Positions 27,449-36,688 of a stretch of 64,000 bases of DNA are shown here, piece by piece. The notes below the pieces were generated by a model that searched no databases, had not been told where the DNA came from, and saw only the letters and a list, made by a program, of their open reading frames with translations. The position numbers and the translations under genes are program-made. This DNA is from Candidatus Nitrosopumilus sp. SW. Lineage in GTDB: Archaea > Thermoproteota > Nitrososphaeria > Nitrososphaerales > Nitrosopumilaceae. The stretch spans positions 721,687 to 785,686 of the forward strand of contig NZ_CP035425.1 of assembly GCF_006740685.1 (NCBI RefSeq), written 5' to 3'. How positions within the stretch are numbered: the first letter of the stretch is position 1; the number at the start of each line of letters is the position of its first letter.

Positions 27449-27817
27449 CTAAGATTCTAAAATTATTTTATCGTTAGAAAAAGACAGTATTGAACCTCCA
27501 ACATGTTTAATTTGCTTTTTTAGTTCTTTATCCATTGTACCAATAATAGATTTTTTGGATTTTGTAAATTCTATTAATTCTTTATCTGCAAAGGAACCTG
27601 ATAGTGGAATTGTTTTAAAATTTTTGATAAAATCTAATGTTTTTTCAATATCATATTTTTTTTCAGGAATTTTTTGTAATTTCAATAGTTCCGTTTTTAC
27701 AACTTCAGGAACAACAAAAGAAATAATACCTATTTCCACATCAAGGTTATCAATATTTTTTATTCTTCTAGTAGCAAGATTAATGAGAAAACTAGTATCA
27801 CAGATAACTTCAACCAA
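27449..27817 (-). CDS. PIN-domain nuclease (Fcf1/Utp23-like)
   Basis: A 122-aa single PIN domain with acidic residues in CDTSFLINLA (D7), the VPEVVKTEL segment (Glu) and GTMDKELKKQ (Asp), matching the metal-binding set of PIN ribonucleases. It overlaps the aIF2 gamma stop by 8 bp, a linkage widespread in archaea. That argues for an rRNA-processing type PIN protein rather than a toxin; no antitoxin partner is present. The RNA target is inferred only. Confidence 0.82.
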   Translation of the reverse strand: MVEVICDTSFLINLATRRIKNIDNLDVEIGIISFVVPEVVKTELLKLQKIPEKKYDIEKTLDFIKNFKTIPLSGSFADKELIEFTKSKKSIIGTMDKELKKQIKHVGGSILSFSNDKIILES

Positions 27818-29072
27818 CTATTCCTGCACCAATTAGTCTCCATCGTTCATCAATTCTTCTACTTAGTGCAACATTTCCACCTTCAAAAATGCATGCAGGT
27901 CTTCTTAATTCAATCTCTACATTTTTTGATTTCACTTTAGATACTTTACCTAATAATGGAGCAGTACCAATGTTTACTCTTAGTAGCTCACCTGGTTGTA
28001 TTGGTTGAACTTTAATATCTTCAGTAGTTCCTACTGCTGAATCAAACAATGTCACATCTAGTTTCAACTGTGTAGAATTTTCAGGTAGTGTTCCGGGTTT
28101 TCCAATAACTGAGCCAATGAATGAATCACTACGAGTCATTGAAGGATCTAGTTTAGTACCAATAGCAACCAATCCACCAGGTTTTACTGATTCAACAATT
28201 CCTGCAGCAGTTCCCAAAGAAGTAATTTCTGTAATTAATGGTTCATAGATTTTTTTCTTTTCATTTAAGATTCCAGGCTTGATTTCAATTTCATCACCTA
28301 TGTTAAAAACACCTTGAGTTAAGCTGCCGCCAATAACACCTCCTTTGATATTTTTTAATTTAGTTCCTGGTTTGTTAACATCAAATGAACGTAAAACATG
28401 CATGACTGTATCTTGTTTCTCATCTCTTTCAGGAGTTTTGATATTAGATTCTATTGAACCAATTAATGCATCAATGTTTAAGCCAGATTGAGCGGAGATT
28501 GGAATGATTGGTGCTTTTGCAGCATGAGTTCCTTTGACAAATTTTGTAATATCTTGATAATTTGTAAGTGCTTCTTTGTAAGACAACAGATCAACTTTAT
28601 TTTGAACAACTACAATTTGTTGAATTCCAAGTGTTTGTAATGCTAGAAGATGTTCTTTTGTTTGGGGTTTTGGAACTTTTTCGTTTGCTGCAACCAATAA
28701 TAATGCACCATCCATTAATGCAGAACCAGATAACATGTTTGCCATCAAACTTTCGTGTCCTGGACTATCAACAAAGCTAACAACTCGAGATAATTCACTT
28801 TCTCCTCCACAATTGTTACATTTTGGTGTTGTAGAATATCCTAATGGTTCTTCACAGTTTTTACATTTGTAAAATGCTGCATCAGAATAACCAACTCTAA
28901 TTGTAATTCCACGTTTTAGTTCTTGACTATGAACACTTGTCCACGAACCAGTTAATGCTTGGATGAGAGTAGTTTTTCCATGATCTACATGACCTGCGGT
29001 TCCAATGTTAACACATGGTTGATATCCATATTTTTCAATATACCAATCAGGAAGTGTATCTCTCCAATGCAT
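27810..29072 (-). CDS. Translation initiation factor aIF2 gamma (GTPase)
   Basis: A 420-aa translational GTPase. G1 is GHVDHGKT, switch 1 follows with RGITIRVGY, and a zinc knuckle CKNC...CNNC sits between switch 1 and G3 (diagnostic of aIF2 gamma). G3 is DSPGH, G4 is NKVD and G5 is SAQSG. Domains II and III follow, with GGVIGGSLTQGVF and the ELRRPACIFEGG end. It binds Met-tRNAi and GTP in the aIF2 trimer. It follows the S6e gene by 31 bp on the same strand. Confidence 0.97.
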   Translation of the reverse strand: MHWRDTLPDWYIEKYGYQPCVNIGTAGHVDHGKTTLIQALTGSWTSVHSQELKRGITIRVGYSDAAFYKCKNCEEPLGYSTTPKCNNCGGESELSRVVSFVDSPGHESLMANMLSGSALMDGALLLVAANEKVPKPQTKEHLLALQTLGIQQIVVVQNKVDLLSYKEALTNYQDITKFVKGTHAAKAPIIPISAQSGLNIDALIGSIESNIKTPERDEKQDTVMHVLRSFDVNKPGTKLKNIKGGVIGGSLTQGVFNIGDEIEIKPGILNEKKKIYEPLITEITSLGTAAGIVESVKPGGLVAIGTKLDPSMTRSDSFIGSVIGKPGTLPENSTQLKLDVTLFDSAVGTTEDIKVQPIQPGELLRVNIGTAPLLGKVSKVKSKNVEIELRRPACIFEGGNVALSRRIDERWRLIGAGIVG

Positions 29073-29103
29073 GAGTCAAAATGTAGAATCGGTATATGTT
29101 AAG

Positions 29104-29514
29104 TTATTCTTTTTTATCTTCAGATTTTTCTTCTGTAGACTCTGCTGCATCTTCTGCAGGAGTTTCAACAGGTAATTCACCATCAAATTTACAATTAATT
29201 TGATAAATTTCTTCAGAGATAGTATTTCCGCGCATTAATTTTCTTACTCTTTGTCCTTTCTCTGCATCTTGCAAACCTACACCTTTAGAAAGTAGAACAT
29301 ATTTTCTTGCAGCCCCATGAATGTCGTTTCTCATTGGAACACCAGATTTGTCACTGCCTCCAGTAAGTTTTAGTTTTCCATTTAGACCAACAACAGAAGC
29401 ATCAGTTTCATGTCCTAATTCAAGACCCAAAAGTGGATTGGCATCGCTATCTTTGAGTTCTTTTGACATTGATTTTCCTTTAATGTCGGAAATGGTTATC
29501 TTGAAGTTTGCCAA
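29104..29514 (-). CDS. rps6e: Ribosomal protein S6e
   Basis: A 136-aa TTG-start protein with FKITISDIKGKSMSKEL, GLELGHETDASVVGL, GGSDKSGVPMRNDIHG and RVRKLMRGNTISEEIYQIN, all typical of archaeal/eukaryotic eS6. An acidic low-complexity tail (about 113-136, Glu/Asp/Lys/Ala) is added at the C-terminus. It is a small-subunit protein, first in the S6e-aIF2 gamma-PIN operon. Confidence 0.95.
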   Translation of the reverse strand: MANFKITISDIKGKSMSKELKDSDANPLLGLELGHETDASVVGLNGKLKLTGGSDKSGVPMRNDIHGAARKYVLLSKGVGLQDAEKGQRVRKLMRGNTISEEIYQINCKFDGELPVETPAEDAAESTEEKSEDKKE

Positions 29515-29588
29515 GTATTCGAAAAAAATCTAAAACGACTAATTAACCTTTGGACATTATTTTTAAATTAATAATAACAAAGATGTGC

Positions 29589-29711
29589 ATGGCTGAAGAT
29601 ATACGATGTCCTAAATGCGATAATAAGATGGTGGACATGCAAGCCTGTCACATGTTTTGCCCAAATTGTGGATCACATCTAGATTGCTCAGATAAAGGAA
29701 ATTTTTGGTAG
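29589..29711 (+). CDS. Mini zinc-ribbon protein (40 aa)
   Basis: A 40-residue ATG ORF with two CxxC pairs, RCPKCD (C7, C10) and FCPNCG (C24, C27), an extra C20/H21 and a C33. It probably folds as a small zinc ribbon. It is divergent from the S6e gene and convergent, one base apart, with another mini zinc ribbon. No function recognised; strong Cys patterning supports it as a real gene. Confidence 0.68.
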   Translation: MAEDIRCPKCDNKMVDMQACHMFCPNCGSHLDCSDKGNFW

Positions 29712-29712
29712 A

Positions 29713-29886
29713 TTACAGTCCAGGTCTATCAGGAATATATTCAGAAGACATGTTAATTGCTTGATCTTTCATGATTTCAAGATATGTATCATAATCTGCT
29801 TCAAAATTACAATGAGGGCATTTTACATTTGTTACATTATCATCCAAAACTGCAACTTTTTCACATTCAGGACATCTTGCATCCAT
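29713..29886 (-). CDS. Small zinc-ribbon protein (57 aa)
   Basis: A 57-residue ATG ORF with MDARCPEC at the start and KCPHCNFEADYDTY after 15 residues (C5, C8, C23, C26), resembling the zinc ribbons of transcription and translation proteins. The C-terminal half, IMKDQAINMSSEYIPDRPG, is non-repetitive. It faces the 40-aa zinc ribbon tail to tail with a 1-bp gap. Function unknown. Confidence 0.68.
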   Translation of the reverse strand: MDARCPECEKVAVLDDNVTNVKCPHCNFEADYDTYLEIMKDQAINMSSEYIPDRPGL

Positions 29887-29909
29887 ATACCAACTTGTGA
29901 ATCAAGATA

Positions 29910-29920
29910 TTTAATTATAA
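29910..29920 (+). promoter_or_regulatory. TATA box for tRNA-Gly
   Basis: TTTAATTATAA is centred about 24 bp before the 5' end of tRNA-Gly, where an archaeal TATA box is expected. Confidence 0.5.
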
Positions 29921-29938
29921 TTAATGAAGATGGTTCAA

Positions 29939-30011
29939 GCGGAGTTAGTTTAGTCCGGTATGACGTCAGCTTCCCAAGCTGAAGGCCGCGGGTTCAAATC
30001 CCGCACTCCGC
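29939..30011 (+). tRNA. tRNA-Gly (CCC anticodon)
   Basis: A 73-nt tRNA with acceptor GCGGAGT/ACTCCGC, anticodon stem TCAGC/GCTGA enclosing TTCCCAA (anticodon CCC), and T arm GCGGG-TTCAAAT-CCCGC. No intron is seen and CCA is not encoded. The TPR gene ends 2 bp downstream on the other strand. Confidence 0.93.
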
Positions 30012-30012
30012 A

Positions 30013-30975
30013 TCATAATTCACGAATTGCTTGTTCGATAATTCCTCTATCAGGAGCCTTTGGAAAATATTTCAGATAATTTTTGAGATCATCTTTTGCA
30101 TCATTGTTCTTGTTTTGTTGTTCTCTAAGATAAGCACGATTTTTGTAAATTTTTGCAGAACGTTTGGGATTAATTTCAATTGCTTTTGTGTAACAATCTT
30201 CTGCCTTTTCAAAATCATTTGTTTTAAGATAAAAATTCCCAAGGCCATTATAGGTCAAATAAGAACGATTATTGAGTTCTAAACATTGTTCATAAAAATT
30301 AATGCATTCAGAAGATTTTTGTTCATTCATCACAGTACCTAAAAGATGAAGTGCAGTTGAATTTTTTGGATTCAATTCTATTGCTTGCTTCAATAAATTA
30401 ACTGCTTCAGAGTGATTTTTAAGAATACTTTGTCTTTCAGATTCAAAGCATAGTCGATTTGATTTGTTAAAAGAATCATTTTCAAGTGTGATAGAAGATG
30501 CAACATCTTCAGGTGCAAGTATTATCAGTAATTTGCCTTCTTCAGACCACTCTTTTTCAAATATTTCTTCAGGAATTGCACCTTCTTGCATTTCACCTTC
30601 TTTATTTCCTGTTTGAATATAATGCAGAATTGTTTTTTCTTCATCATTGTAACCTGTAATAATTGAGGCATGTTGAGTAACTTCAGGGATTCCTGGAAGA
30701 ATTACTATTGGAGGAATTCCTGAATCAATAATTTTTTTTAATTCATTCAAAGAGGAATGTACGATTTTGCACACTAATCCATGTCTTTCTGCAGATTCGA
30801 TACCTTCAATGAGTATACTTCCGTTAAATCCTGCATATTTTTTTGCAGTTTCCACAGCTTCAGCCATAGGTAAATCAATATTCCAATATTTTGAAACCAC
30901 ATTAACGGGTAATGGAAGACAAATATTTTCTTCCTCAACTAATGGTAAAAGTAATTCATGATCCTCTTGTTCCAT
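30013..30975 (-). CDS. C39-like peptidase-fold domain plus TPR repeats
   Basis: A 320-aa cytosolic protein. The N-terminal part (about 1-150) resembles C39-like papain-fold domains: NICLPLPVNVVSKYWN (C18 before a helix) and, about 85 residues later, TQHASIITGYNDEE (His with a following Asn/Asp). The C-terminal half has about four TPRs (AVNLLKQAIELNPKNSTALHLLG, YLTYNGLGNFYLKTNDFEKAEDCYTKAIEINPK). No export signal is present. It could be a peptidase or a non-catalytic peptide-binding module, and the Cys-His assignment is by eye. It is convergent with tRNA-Gly. Confidence 0.65.
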   Translation of the reverse strand: MEQEDHELLLPLVEEENICLPLPVNVVSKYWNIDLPMAEAVETAKKYAGFNGSILIEGIESAERHGLVCKIVHSSLNELKKIIDSGIPPIVILPGIPEVTQHASIITGYNDEEKTILHYIQTGNKEGEMQEGAIPEEIFEKEWSEEGKLLIILAPEDVASSITLENDSFNKSNRLCFESERQSILKNHSEAVNLLKQAIELNPKNSTALHLLGTVMNEQKSSECINFYEQCLELNNRSYLTYNGLGNFYLKTNDFEKAEDCYTKAIEINPKRSAKIYKNRAYLREQQNKNNDAKDDLKNYLKYFPKAPDRGIIEQAIREL

Positions 30976-31010
30976 GATTTAAGTAATTTTTCCAGAGTAA
31001 TTAAAATGAT

Positions 31011-31553
31011 TCAGAGCATACAGAATTTTTCAATCATATTGTTTCCATCCAAACTCATTTCTGGATGAAATTGGGTTCCAAAAATGGGCTTGTTCACATG
31101 CTTAACAATTTCATATTTGCAATTAACAGATTCACCAATAGAGATCAAATCAGAGGGCAATTTAGATATCTCAAAATTATGACTTTCAAAAACCAATAAA
31201 AAATTATTTTTAATTAGATTATTTTCAAAAACCTTTACAGTTTCATTCCCTTTTTGAAGGGAAAAACTTTTTTTGATTGTGCCTCCCAAAGTAAGGGCTA
31301 AAATTTCAGCACCATAACAAATACCAAGTAATTTAGAATTATTTTTAATAGAATATTTTACAATTTTTGAATTTATTTCATTAATTTTTTTTTCATTCTT
31401 TCTTCTACCAGATAAAATAAAAGAATCATAATCAGATAATGAATCAATATCTAAATTGTTTGGAGTTTGAATTTCAAATGAAATATTTTTTTCAGTAAGA
31501 AAATTAGTTAGGTTTTTTGTGTAAACAGATCCATTATCTACAACTAAGAGCAA
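31011..31553 (-). CDS. Class I glutamine amidotransferase-like protein
   Basis: A 180-aa stand-alone GATase with a TTG start directly abutting the preceding stop codon. LVVDNGSVYTKNLTNFL opens the domain, LGICYGAEILALTLGG holds the nucleophile Cys (about residue 79), and FGTQFHPEMS holds the catalytic His-x-Glu. The size matches GuaA-type glutaminase subunits or PabA/TrpG. The partner synthase is not in the window, so the pathway is unclear; an archaeal GMP-synthase glutaminase-like role is possible. Confidence 0.78.
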   Translation of the reverse strand: MLLVVDNGSVYTKNLTNFLTEKNISFEIQTPNNLDIDSLSDYDSFILSGRRKNEKKINEINSKIVKYSIKNNSKLLGICYGAEILALTLGGTIKKSFSLQKGNETVKVFENNLIKNNFLLVFESHNFEISKLPSDLISIGESVNCKYEIVKHVNKPIFGTQFHPEMSLDGNNMIEKFCML

Positions 31554-34415
31554 TTAGTTGCCTACCTCAATTGAGACATAGTGAATCTCAGATATACCAT
31601 CTTTGACAAATATTGTTCCAATGTTGAGGTTATTCTCTTCTTGCCACATGAATACCCTATCACTTCTTGGCTGTACAAAGTCATCAATGAATTGTGATAG
31701 GAACTCTACAGTGTCCTCACGATCATTTTCAGTAAAGAAGAATAATTCTCCTTCATTAAATGATAATGGAATTTGTATTGATGTGGGTTCTGATACGGTA
31801 ATGTCATTTTCTTCAAAGACTTTTTTGATAATTTCTATTCTATCATCTCTGTCTAATTCAACATAATCTTCATCAGCAACAGTAATTGAACCCGCAACAC
31901 CTGACACTTTCTTCAAATAGGCTTCAAATGCTTTTTCTTGAGTATCACCTAGTCCTACAAAATATTCTCCATTGAATGCTGCACCTACAGCTGCAATTGT
32001 TCCTAATTGTGCAACTACACCTCCAGCACCAGCAGTATAAACAGGAATAAAGTAAACATCATGCACACCTACACGATATAAAATATTATCACCAATTCTT
32101 GGATTTCTCAATAATGTCTTTAATTGAGCAAATTCAGGATCTCTATCAAGTGCTTCTCTAACAGCAGTTGGACCAATTAATTTGGTTGTAGAATTGAGAG
32201 GAACTTCATAAAATTGTAAATTACCTAAATTAGTAAGATCATTTTCAACTACCATATATCCTGCAAGATTTCTTCCTTGAGAACCTCTCAGTTCTAATGA
32301 TAGTAATCCTAGGAATTCAGTTTGATCAAATCCTGGAGGTTTTGCTTCAACATAATAGGTATCAAGACCACGAGGAATTTCATAGAATTCATTTGCTTGA
32401 ATGAATGTTTCAACATTTGTCACATGATAAACATTGTACATTTCAGTTTTCCAATTAAATAATTCAACAGGATACCTAATTTGTTCTTCTAGCCATGCAG
32501 GCATTGGTTGGAATTGTTCCTCATACTGACTAGCAAACATTTCTGTAAAGAAATCATCTCCAGTCTTTAGTAATTGAATATCACCATCGTATGAATCAAC
32601 AAGGGCGTATCCAACTAGACGCAAGTATGGATTTCCAACAGACCAAGGAACATCTCTTGTATCAAATCCAATGATTAGTGGAATTAACCAATAGGAGTTT
32701 TCACCATCGGTAACCGGAAGTGAATCTAATTCTTTTCCAAATAGGTCATATAGGAAATAAGGATACAAGGTTTGCATTCTATCATGTACATCTTTGTATC
32801 TCATTATGTGAACAGATTCTCCTGGAAATGAGAGCAAAAAGTTTGGCTCAAATATCCAACTCAAAGGAGGCGAAACGTCTAATCCTCCCAATCCAGAATA
32901 GGATACACCGCCAAGTTCTGCACTTTCAGAACCTCTGGAATTTGGATAAGCAGACCATGTTTGCTCAAATAAACCGCCTTCACCATAGTAAATTTCTCTT
33001 TGTTTGAAAAATTGGTCACTTTCAACAATTTGTCCATCTGTAGCTTCCAAAGTAAGGAATCCTTCTGGAACATGTGTGTATACAAGGTGTTCGTTATACC
33101 ATCTATTTTCAAGACTAACAGATGTTGGAAGAATTGGTTTCATTGAGGCAGTCCAATACAAAGTGTTGTTAAATCTCAAAATATCATTATCTTCAAAATC
33201 CACATAAGGAATCAAACCAATTTCAGGCTTTAATTTAGCAAAAGCTGCTTCCCAGTCCCAAACACGAATTACATCTAAAACATCACTATTTTGAGAAACA
33301 TAGTTTTTGATATTGTTTGGAGAAACAGAGGTTAATTGAACATCATGAGTATTTTCTTGGACATTATTTAGTTCACCTAGGTATCTATTTACTCCAATTT
33401 GTTGAGCAGTATATGGTCCCAAAAATTCAATCTTTTTTGCATCTGCAATGCTGTTATTGACAGAAACAACTCCTGCTATAATTATTGCAATTGTAATTAT
33501 TGTAAGTATTCTAATGTATACATCTCTCTTAAACATATGAGTTAGAACACGTGCCCTAATTCGATCAACTACTGAAAATGCAATTAATGCAGAACCAATT
33601 ACAAGTGTGCCACCAATTACATATCTTGTGTTATAATCAATTTGATCAGTAAAAAATAAGTTAAATCCTGCCCAAAGTATTCCAATTCCAATTATTCCTT
33701 CAATAGTTGAAACATAGTTTAGGTATCGTGGTTTGCCGTCATTAGAGTCTTGAAGGAATGAAGTGATTACATGGATTATTCTGTGTAACCCAACATACAA
33801 AACCAAACGTAATCCAATTGCTGCAAGAATTGGAGGAATCAGAATTACTAATGCAGGCACCATTGGAACTACATTTTCTGCAGCATAGTTTGGATCAGTT
33901 TCAGGAGTGACAAATGGTAATGAAAATAATTTTGGCAGATTTTCTATTCCAAGATAATTACCATCAATAAAGGACATTGCAGCAAATCCAAACATAATAT
34001 TTGCAAAGAATGCACCAAAGAGGAAGATTTTGGTAATTTGCCAGATGACAAATTGAGCTGAACTTAATTTGTAATCTCTAAAACTTGGTACTACATTGGA
34101 TATTGGTTGTTGTCCACTTTTGCCTAAAAATCCAATTGCAGTATTAATTGCATACCAGAAAATAGAAGAACGTCCTGAAATATTTACACGAACTAATGCA
34201 ATGGCAGATAGAATAATGGTAGAAACAAGCGTGTAATAGAGAGGCTTGGTAAATTGATCGCCAAATTCTGTGAAATTCATCGATAAAATGACTGCTTGAT
34301 TTCCTACAATTGCAAAAATAACAATACCAATGATTGCAATAATGCCTAATCTGATGTATTTTCCAGCATCAGTAGGAGGAGTCTGCTTATCAGTAGAGGC
34401 GCTATACAAAATCAA
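31554..34415 (-). CDS. UPF0182 family membrane protein
   Basis: A 953-aa protein with about seven N-terminal membrane helices (residues 20-320). A very long extracytoplasmic domain follows, with YLGELNNVQENTHDVQLTSVSPNNI, VIRVWDWEAAFAKLKPEIGLIPYVDFED and a late FNGEYFVGLGDTQEKAFEAYL segment. This layout is that of UPF0182/COG1615, a family found in actinobacteria, cyanobacteria and some archaea with no known function. The GATase gene starts at its stop codon, suggesting coupling. Confidence 0.85.
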   Translation of the reverse strand: MILYSASTDKQTPPTDAGKYIRLGIIAIIGIVIFAIVGNQAVILSMNFTEFGDQFTKPLYYTLVSTIILSAIALVRVNISGRSSIFWYAINTAIGFLGKSGQQPISNVVPSFRDYKLSSAQFVIWQITKIFLFGAFFANIMFGFAAMSFIDGNYLGIENLPKLFSLPFVTPETDPNYAAENVVPMVPALVILIPPILAAIGLRLVLYVGLHRIIHVITSFLQDSNDGKPRYLNYVSTIEGIIGIGILWAGFNLFFTDQIDYNTRYVIGGTLVIGSALIAFSVVDRIRARVLTHMFKRDVYIRILTIITIAIIIAGVVSVNNSIADAKKIEFLGPYTAQQIGVNRYLGELNNVQENTHDVQLTSVSPNNIKNYVSQNSDVLDVIRVWDWEAAFAKLKPEIGLIPYVDFEDNDILRFNNTLYWTASMKPILPTSVSLENRWYNEHLVYTHVPEGFLTLEATDGQIVESDQFFKQREIYYGEGGLFEQTWSAYPNSRGSESAELGGVSYSGLGGLDVSPPLSWIFEPNFLLSFPGESVHIMRYKDVHDRMQTLYPYFLYDLFGKELDSLPVTDGENSYWLIPLIIGFDTRDVPWSVGNPYLRLVGYALVDSYDGDIQLLKTGDDFFTEMFASQYEEQFQPMPAWLEEQIRYPVELFNWKTEMYNVYHVTNVETFIQANEFYEIPRGLDTYYVEAKPPGFDQTEFLGLLSLELRGSQGRNLAGYMVVENDLTNLGNLQFYEVPLNSTTKLIGPTAVREALDRDPEFAQLKTLLRNPRIGDNILYRVGVHDVYFIPVYTAGAGGVVAQLGTIAAVGAAFNGEYFVGLGDTQEKAFEAYLKKVSGVAGSITVADEDYVELDRDDRIEIIKKVFEENDITVSEPTSIQIPLSFNEGELFFFTENDREDTVEFLSQFIDDFVQPRSDRVFMWQEENNLNIGTIFVKDGISEIHYVSIEVGN

Positions 34416-34456
34416 GTTGAGTTAGGATTTGGTAAATTAATGTCTTACCAGCAAAA

Positions 34457-35578
34457 TTAGGCAATTGTTGCTAATTTTTTACATATCATATAGACTGCAG
34501 CAAATGTTGGAATACTTACTTTTTCGTTATTGTATGGACCAAATTTTTTATTTTTTAGTTTAAACTCAATTGGACAATTTGCTAATATTTCGACAGTATC
34601 ATCACTTAGAAAAGAGGAATCTGCATATGCATCAAATTTTTCCAGGTCTTTACAATGAATTTTTGTAAGACCACTTTTACTGTTGATAGAACCAGGTAAA
34701 CGAAAGATTCTATGTATATCCATTGTAACATTAGGATCAATTTTTGTTCCAATATTTTCAGAAACATCATCCAAAGTTTTTTGAAATGATGAATAACCAT
34801 TTGAAAGTAATTCTGATATGATTTTTGATCTCTTTGATTTTGAACCATATACATATTTTGAGAATCTTCCTCTCCATCCAGATTCACCAAAGTCAGGGAA
34901 TTGATTTCTATTTGGTTTGAATTTTTTCATCCCAAATTTTTCAGGAATTGCACCATTAAACATGATGTAATCAACAAGTTCGGATCTTTCTCGAGATCCA
35001 TTTTGTTGGAATTGAGAATTATACACATAGATGTGAAACCCTTCATTGCCAGAAAAATACACTTGAATATTTTTTTTATCTATTGAAAAATCATCAGTTA
35101 AAATTTCTGATAGTTTTAAAACTTCAGTTTTTGATGAGTCAATACAATTTTTACATGGTAGAGATTTTTTTTCTAATTTTGTTGAATTGCATTTCAAACA
35201 TTTTTCAGAATTCTTTGAAATTTCATTACATTCATTGCAAACAGATAATGTATGATTTGCTCTACAAGCTAAATTAAGATCCTTTGCATCAATATCAAAA
35301 ATCAGATCAGCTTCCTTCCAATCTTTCTCATTCATAGGTAAATTTGGAAATGAGTAATATGCATTTGAACAATATACATCAGATGGGACATTTTGCATTA
35401 ATAATAAATGCAATTCTTTGTCGTCTTTGACTGAAATATGACGGGTCATTCCAGAATTAAATTTTTGATATCCGAATTCCCTTTCAGATGTACGTTCAGG
35501 TACTCGAATTAAATCAAATTGTTCAAAATAATATTTTTTGAACGCACTTTCTAGAAATTTTATGTCAGTTTCTTTCAT
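34457..35578 (-). CDS. priS: DNA primase small (catalytic) subunit
   Basis: A 373-aa archaeo-eukaryotic primase. The catalytic DIFDID-type motif is DLIFDIDAKDL (D95, D97), and SGNEGFHIYVY carries the conserved SGxxGxH. FRLPGSINSKSGL holds the RxPxSxxxKxG signature near the C-terminus. A zinc knuckle CNECNEISKNSEKCLKC lies between the acidic motif and SGNEGFH. It makes RNA/DNA primers with PriL. The ATG overlaps the priL stop by 1 bp. Confidence 0.95.
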   Translation of the reverse strand: MKETDIKFLESAFKKYYFEQFDLIRVPERTSEREFGYQKFNSGMTRHISVKDDKELHLLLMQNVPSDVYCSNAYYSFPNLPMNEKDWKEADLIFDIDAKDLNLACRANHTLSVCNECNEISKNSEKCLKCNSTKLEKKSLPCKNCIDSSKTEVLKLSEILTDDFSIDKKNIQVYFSGNEGFHIYVYNSQFQQNGSRERSELVDYIMFNGAIPEKFGMKKFKPNRNQFPDFGESGWRGRFSKYVYGSKSKRSKIISELLSNGYSSFQKTLDDVSENIGTKIDPNVTMDIHRIFRLPGSINSKSGLTKIHCKDLEKFDAYADSSFLSDDTVEILANCPIEFKLKNKKFGPYNNEKVSIPTFAAVYMICKKLATIA

Positions 35579-36603
35579 TATTTTTTCTTCTTTCCAAATT
35601 GTAAGGGAGTAATTATGCCATCACACTCAGATGTTGCAAAACAAAGACTTTGTGTTTTTAGTTTTTCACACGAAGGACAAGAGTATTGAGTGCCACTACC
35701 CGATGTTCCAGCTAGATGATTAAGTTGGTAAAGGGTTACACGTTCATTATAGTCTGGAGCATTTTTGAATAATGGTGCAATTTGTTGCACAGATTGTCCT
35801 TTTGAGAGAAGAAAGGTTGCCAACATGAATCTACCTGAATGTGGAAGGTTTTCGCCTTTTTCAAGTATTTCAATTGCATGTTTAATGCATGGAGGATATT
35901 CTCCAGTTGTGACGGTAAAAGTTGAGAATTTTTTTGATAACATTACAAGTTTGTTTACAGAATCTTCAAAACCAGGAATCATTGTTGGTGTTTTTGCATT
36001 TACTATTTTTGAATTGATATAAGTGCCAAGTTCTTTTCTGATTAATCTTACAGTTTCGTGAGGAGTAAGAAAGACTTGGCCATTTTCTACATGTCTGTTA
36101 ACTAACTTCCATTCTCTTTCATGAAAATTAATAGAATGTTTTAGATAATCAGACACTGGAATTACAAAGTAATCATCTAGTTTTTCTATTTGAACTGAAA
36201 ACAAATCATCAATTACACGAATCGCTAATTGTTTTTTTGATTCATCTGAAATATTTGCCAAGTCTTTTTCTAGATATTTTTCAGCACGTCTTGCCTCAGC
36301 AAGTGCAAATCTCTTGATTAAAGTATGCATACCGCTTAATTTTAACAAGACTATGGCAAGCAGAAATGAGAAAACCTCTCTGGGAAGTGCTGCTTCTTTT
36401 GATACCTGATCCTCAATCAGGTCAGATTTGTAGATCTTTCCATCTGCTGCAACCTGAATTCTTTCATATGCTTTAGTTATCAGTTCTTTTAGATCAGGAT
36501 CAGTTCCAAATTGTTCTAAAGTGAATCCCTTGTCTTTTAGATATTGACCAGCATCTGCTAAAAAGGGATATTTTGCAATTTCATCTTGTCCAAGTGCTAG
36601 CAT
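35578..36603 (-). CDS. priL: DNA primase large subunit
   Basis: A 341-aa protein. A helical N-terminal half begins YPFLADAGQYLKDKGFTLEQF. The C-terminal Fe-S domain has cysteines at YPPCIKHAIEIL, TQYSCPSCEKLKTQSLCF and a later C. The HSGRFMLATFLLSKG and YNERVTLYQLNHLAG segments are PriL signatures. It binds PriS and template and regulates primer synthesis. It is translationally coupled to priS and divergent from endonuclease IV. Confidence 0.94.
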   Translation of the reverse strand: MLALGQDEIAKYPFLADAGQYLKDKGFTLEQFGTDPDLKELITKAYERIQVAADGKIYKSDLIEDQVSKEAALPREVFSFLLAIVLLKLSGMHTLIKRFALAEARRAEKYLEKDLANISDESKKQLAIRVIDDLFSVQIEKLDDYFVIPVSDYLKHSINFHEREWKLVNRHVENGQVFLTPHETVRLIRKELGTYINSKIVNAKTPTMIPGFEDSVNKLVMLSKKFSTFTVTTGEYPPCIKHAIEILEKGENLPHSGRFMLATFLLSKGQSVQQIAPLFKNAPDYNERVTLYQLNHLAGTSGSGTQYSCPSCEKLKTQSLCFATSECDGIITPLQFGKKKK

Positions 36604-36688
36604 ATTAGTAAATTACCTAGTTTACTTAAAAATCTGGTTTCAGTATATTTGATGCTAATTTAAATTATGTTTGGATGAAATTTGAAAT

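Noticed and set aside
27449-27817. VapC toxin of a toxin-antitoxin pair
   Set aside because: No small antitoxin gene precedes it. It overlaps aIF2 gamma, the usual place of a housekeeping archaeal PIN protein.
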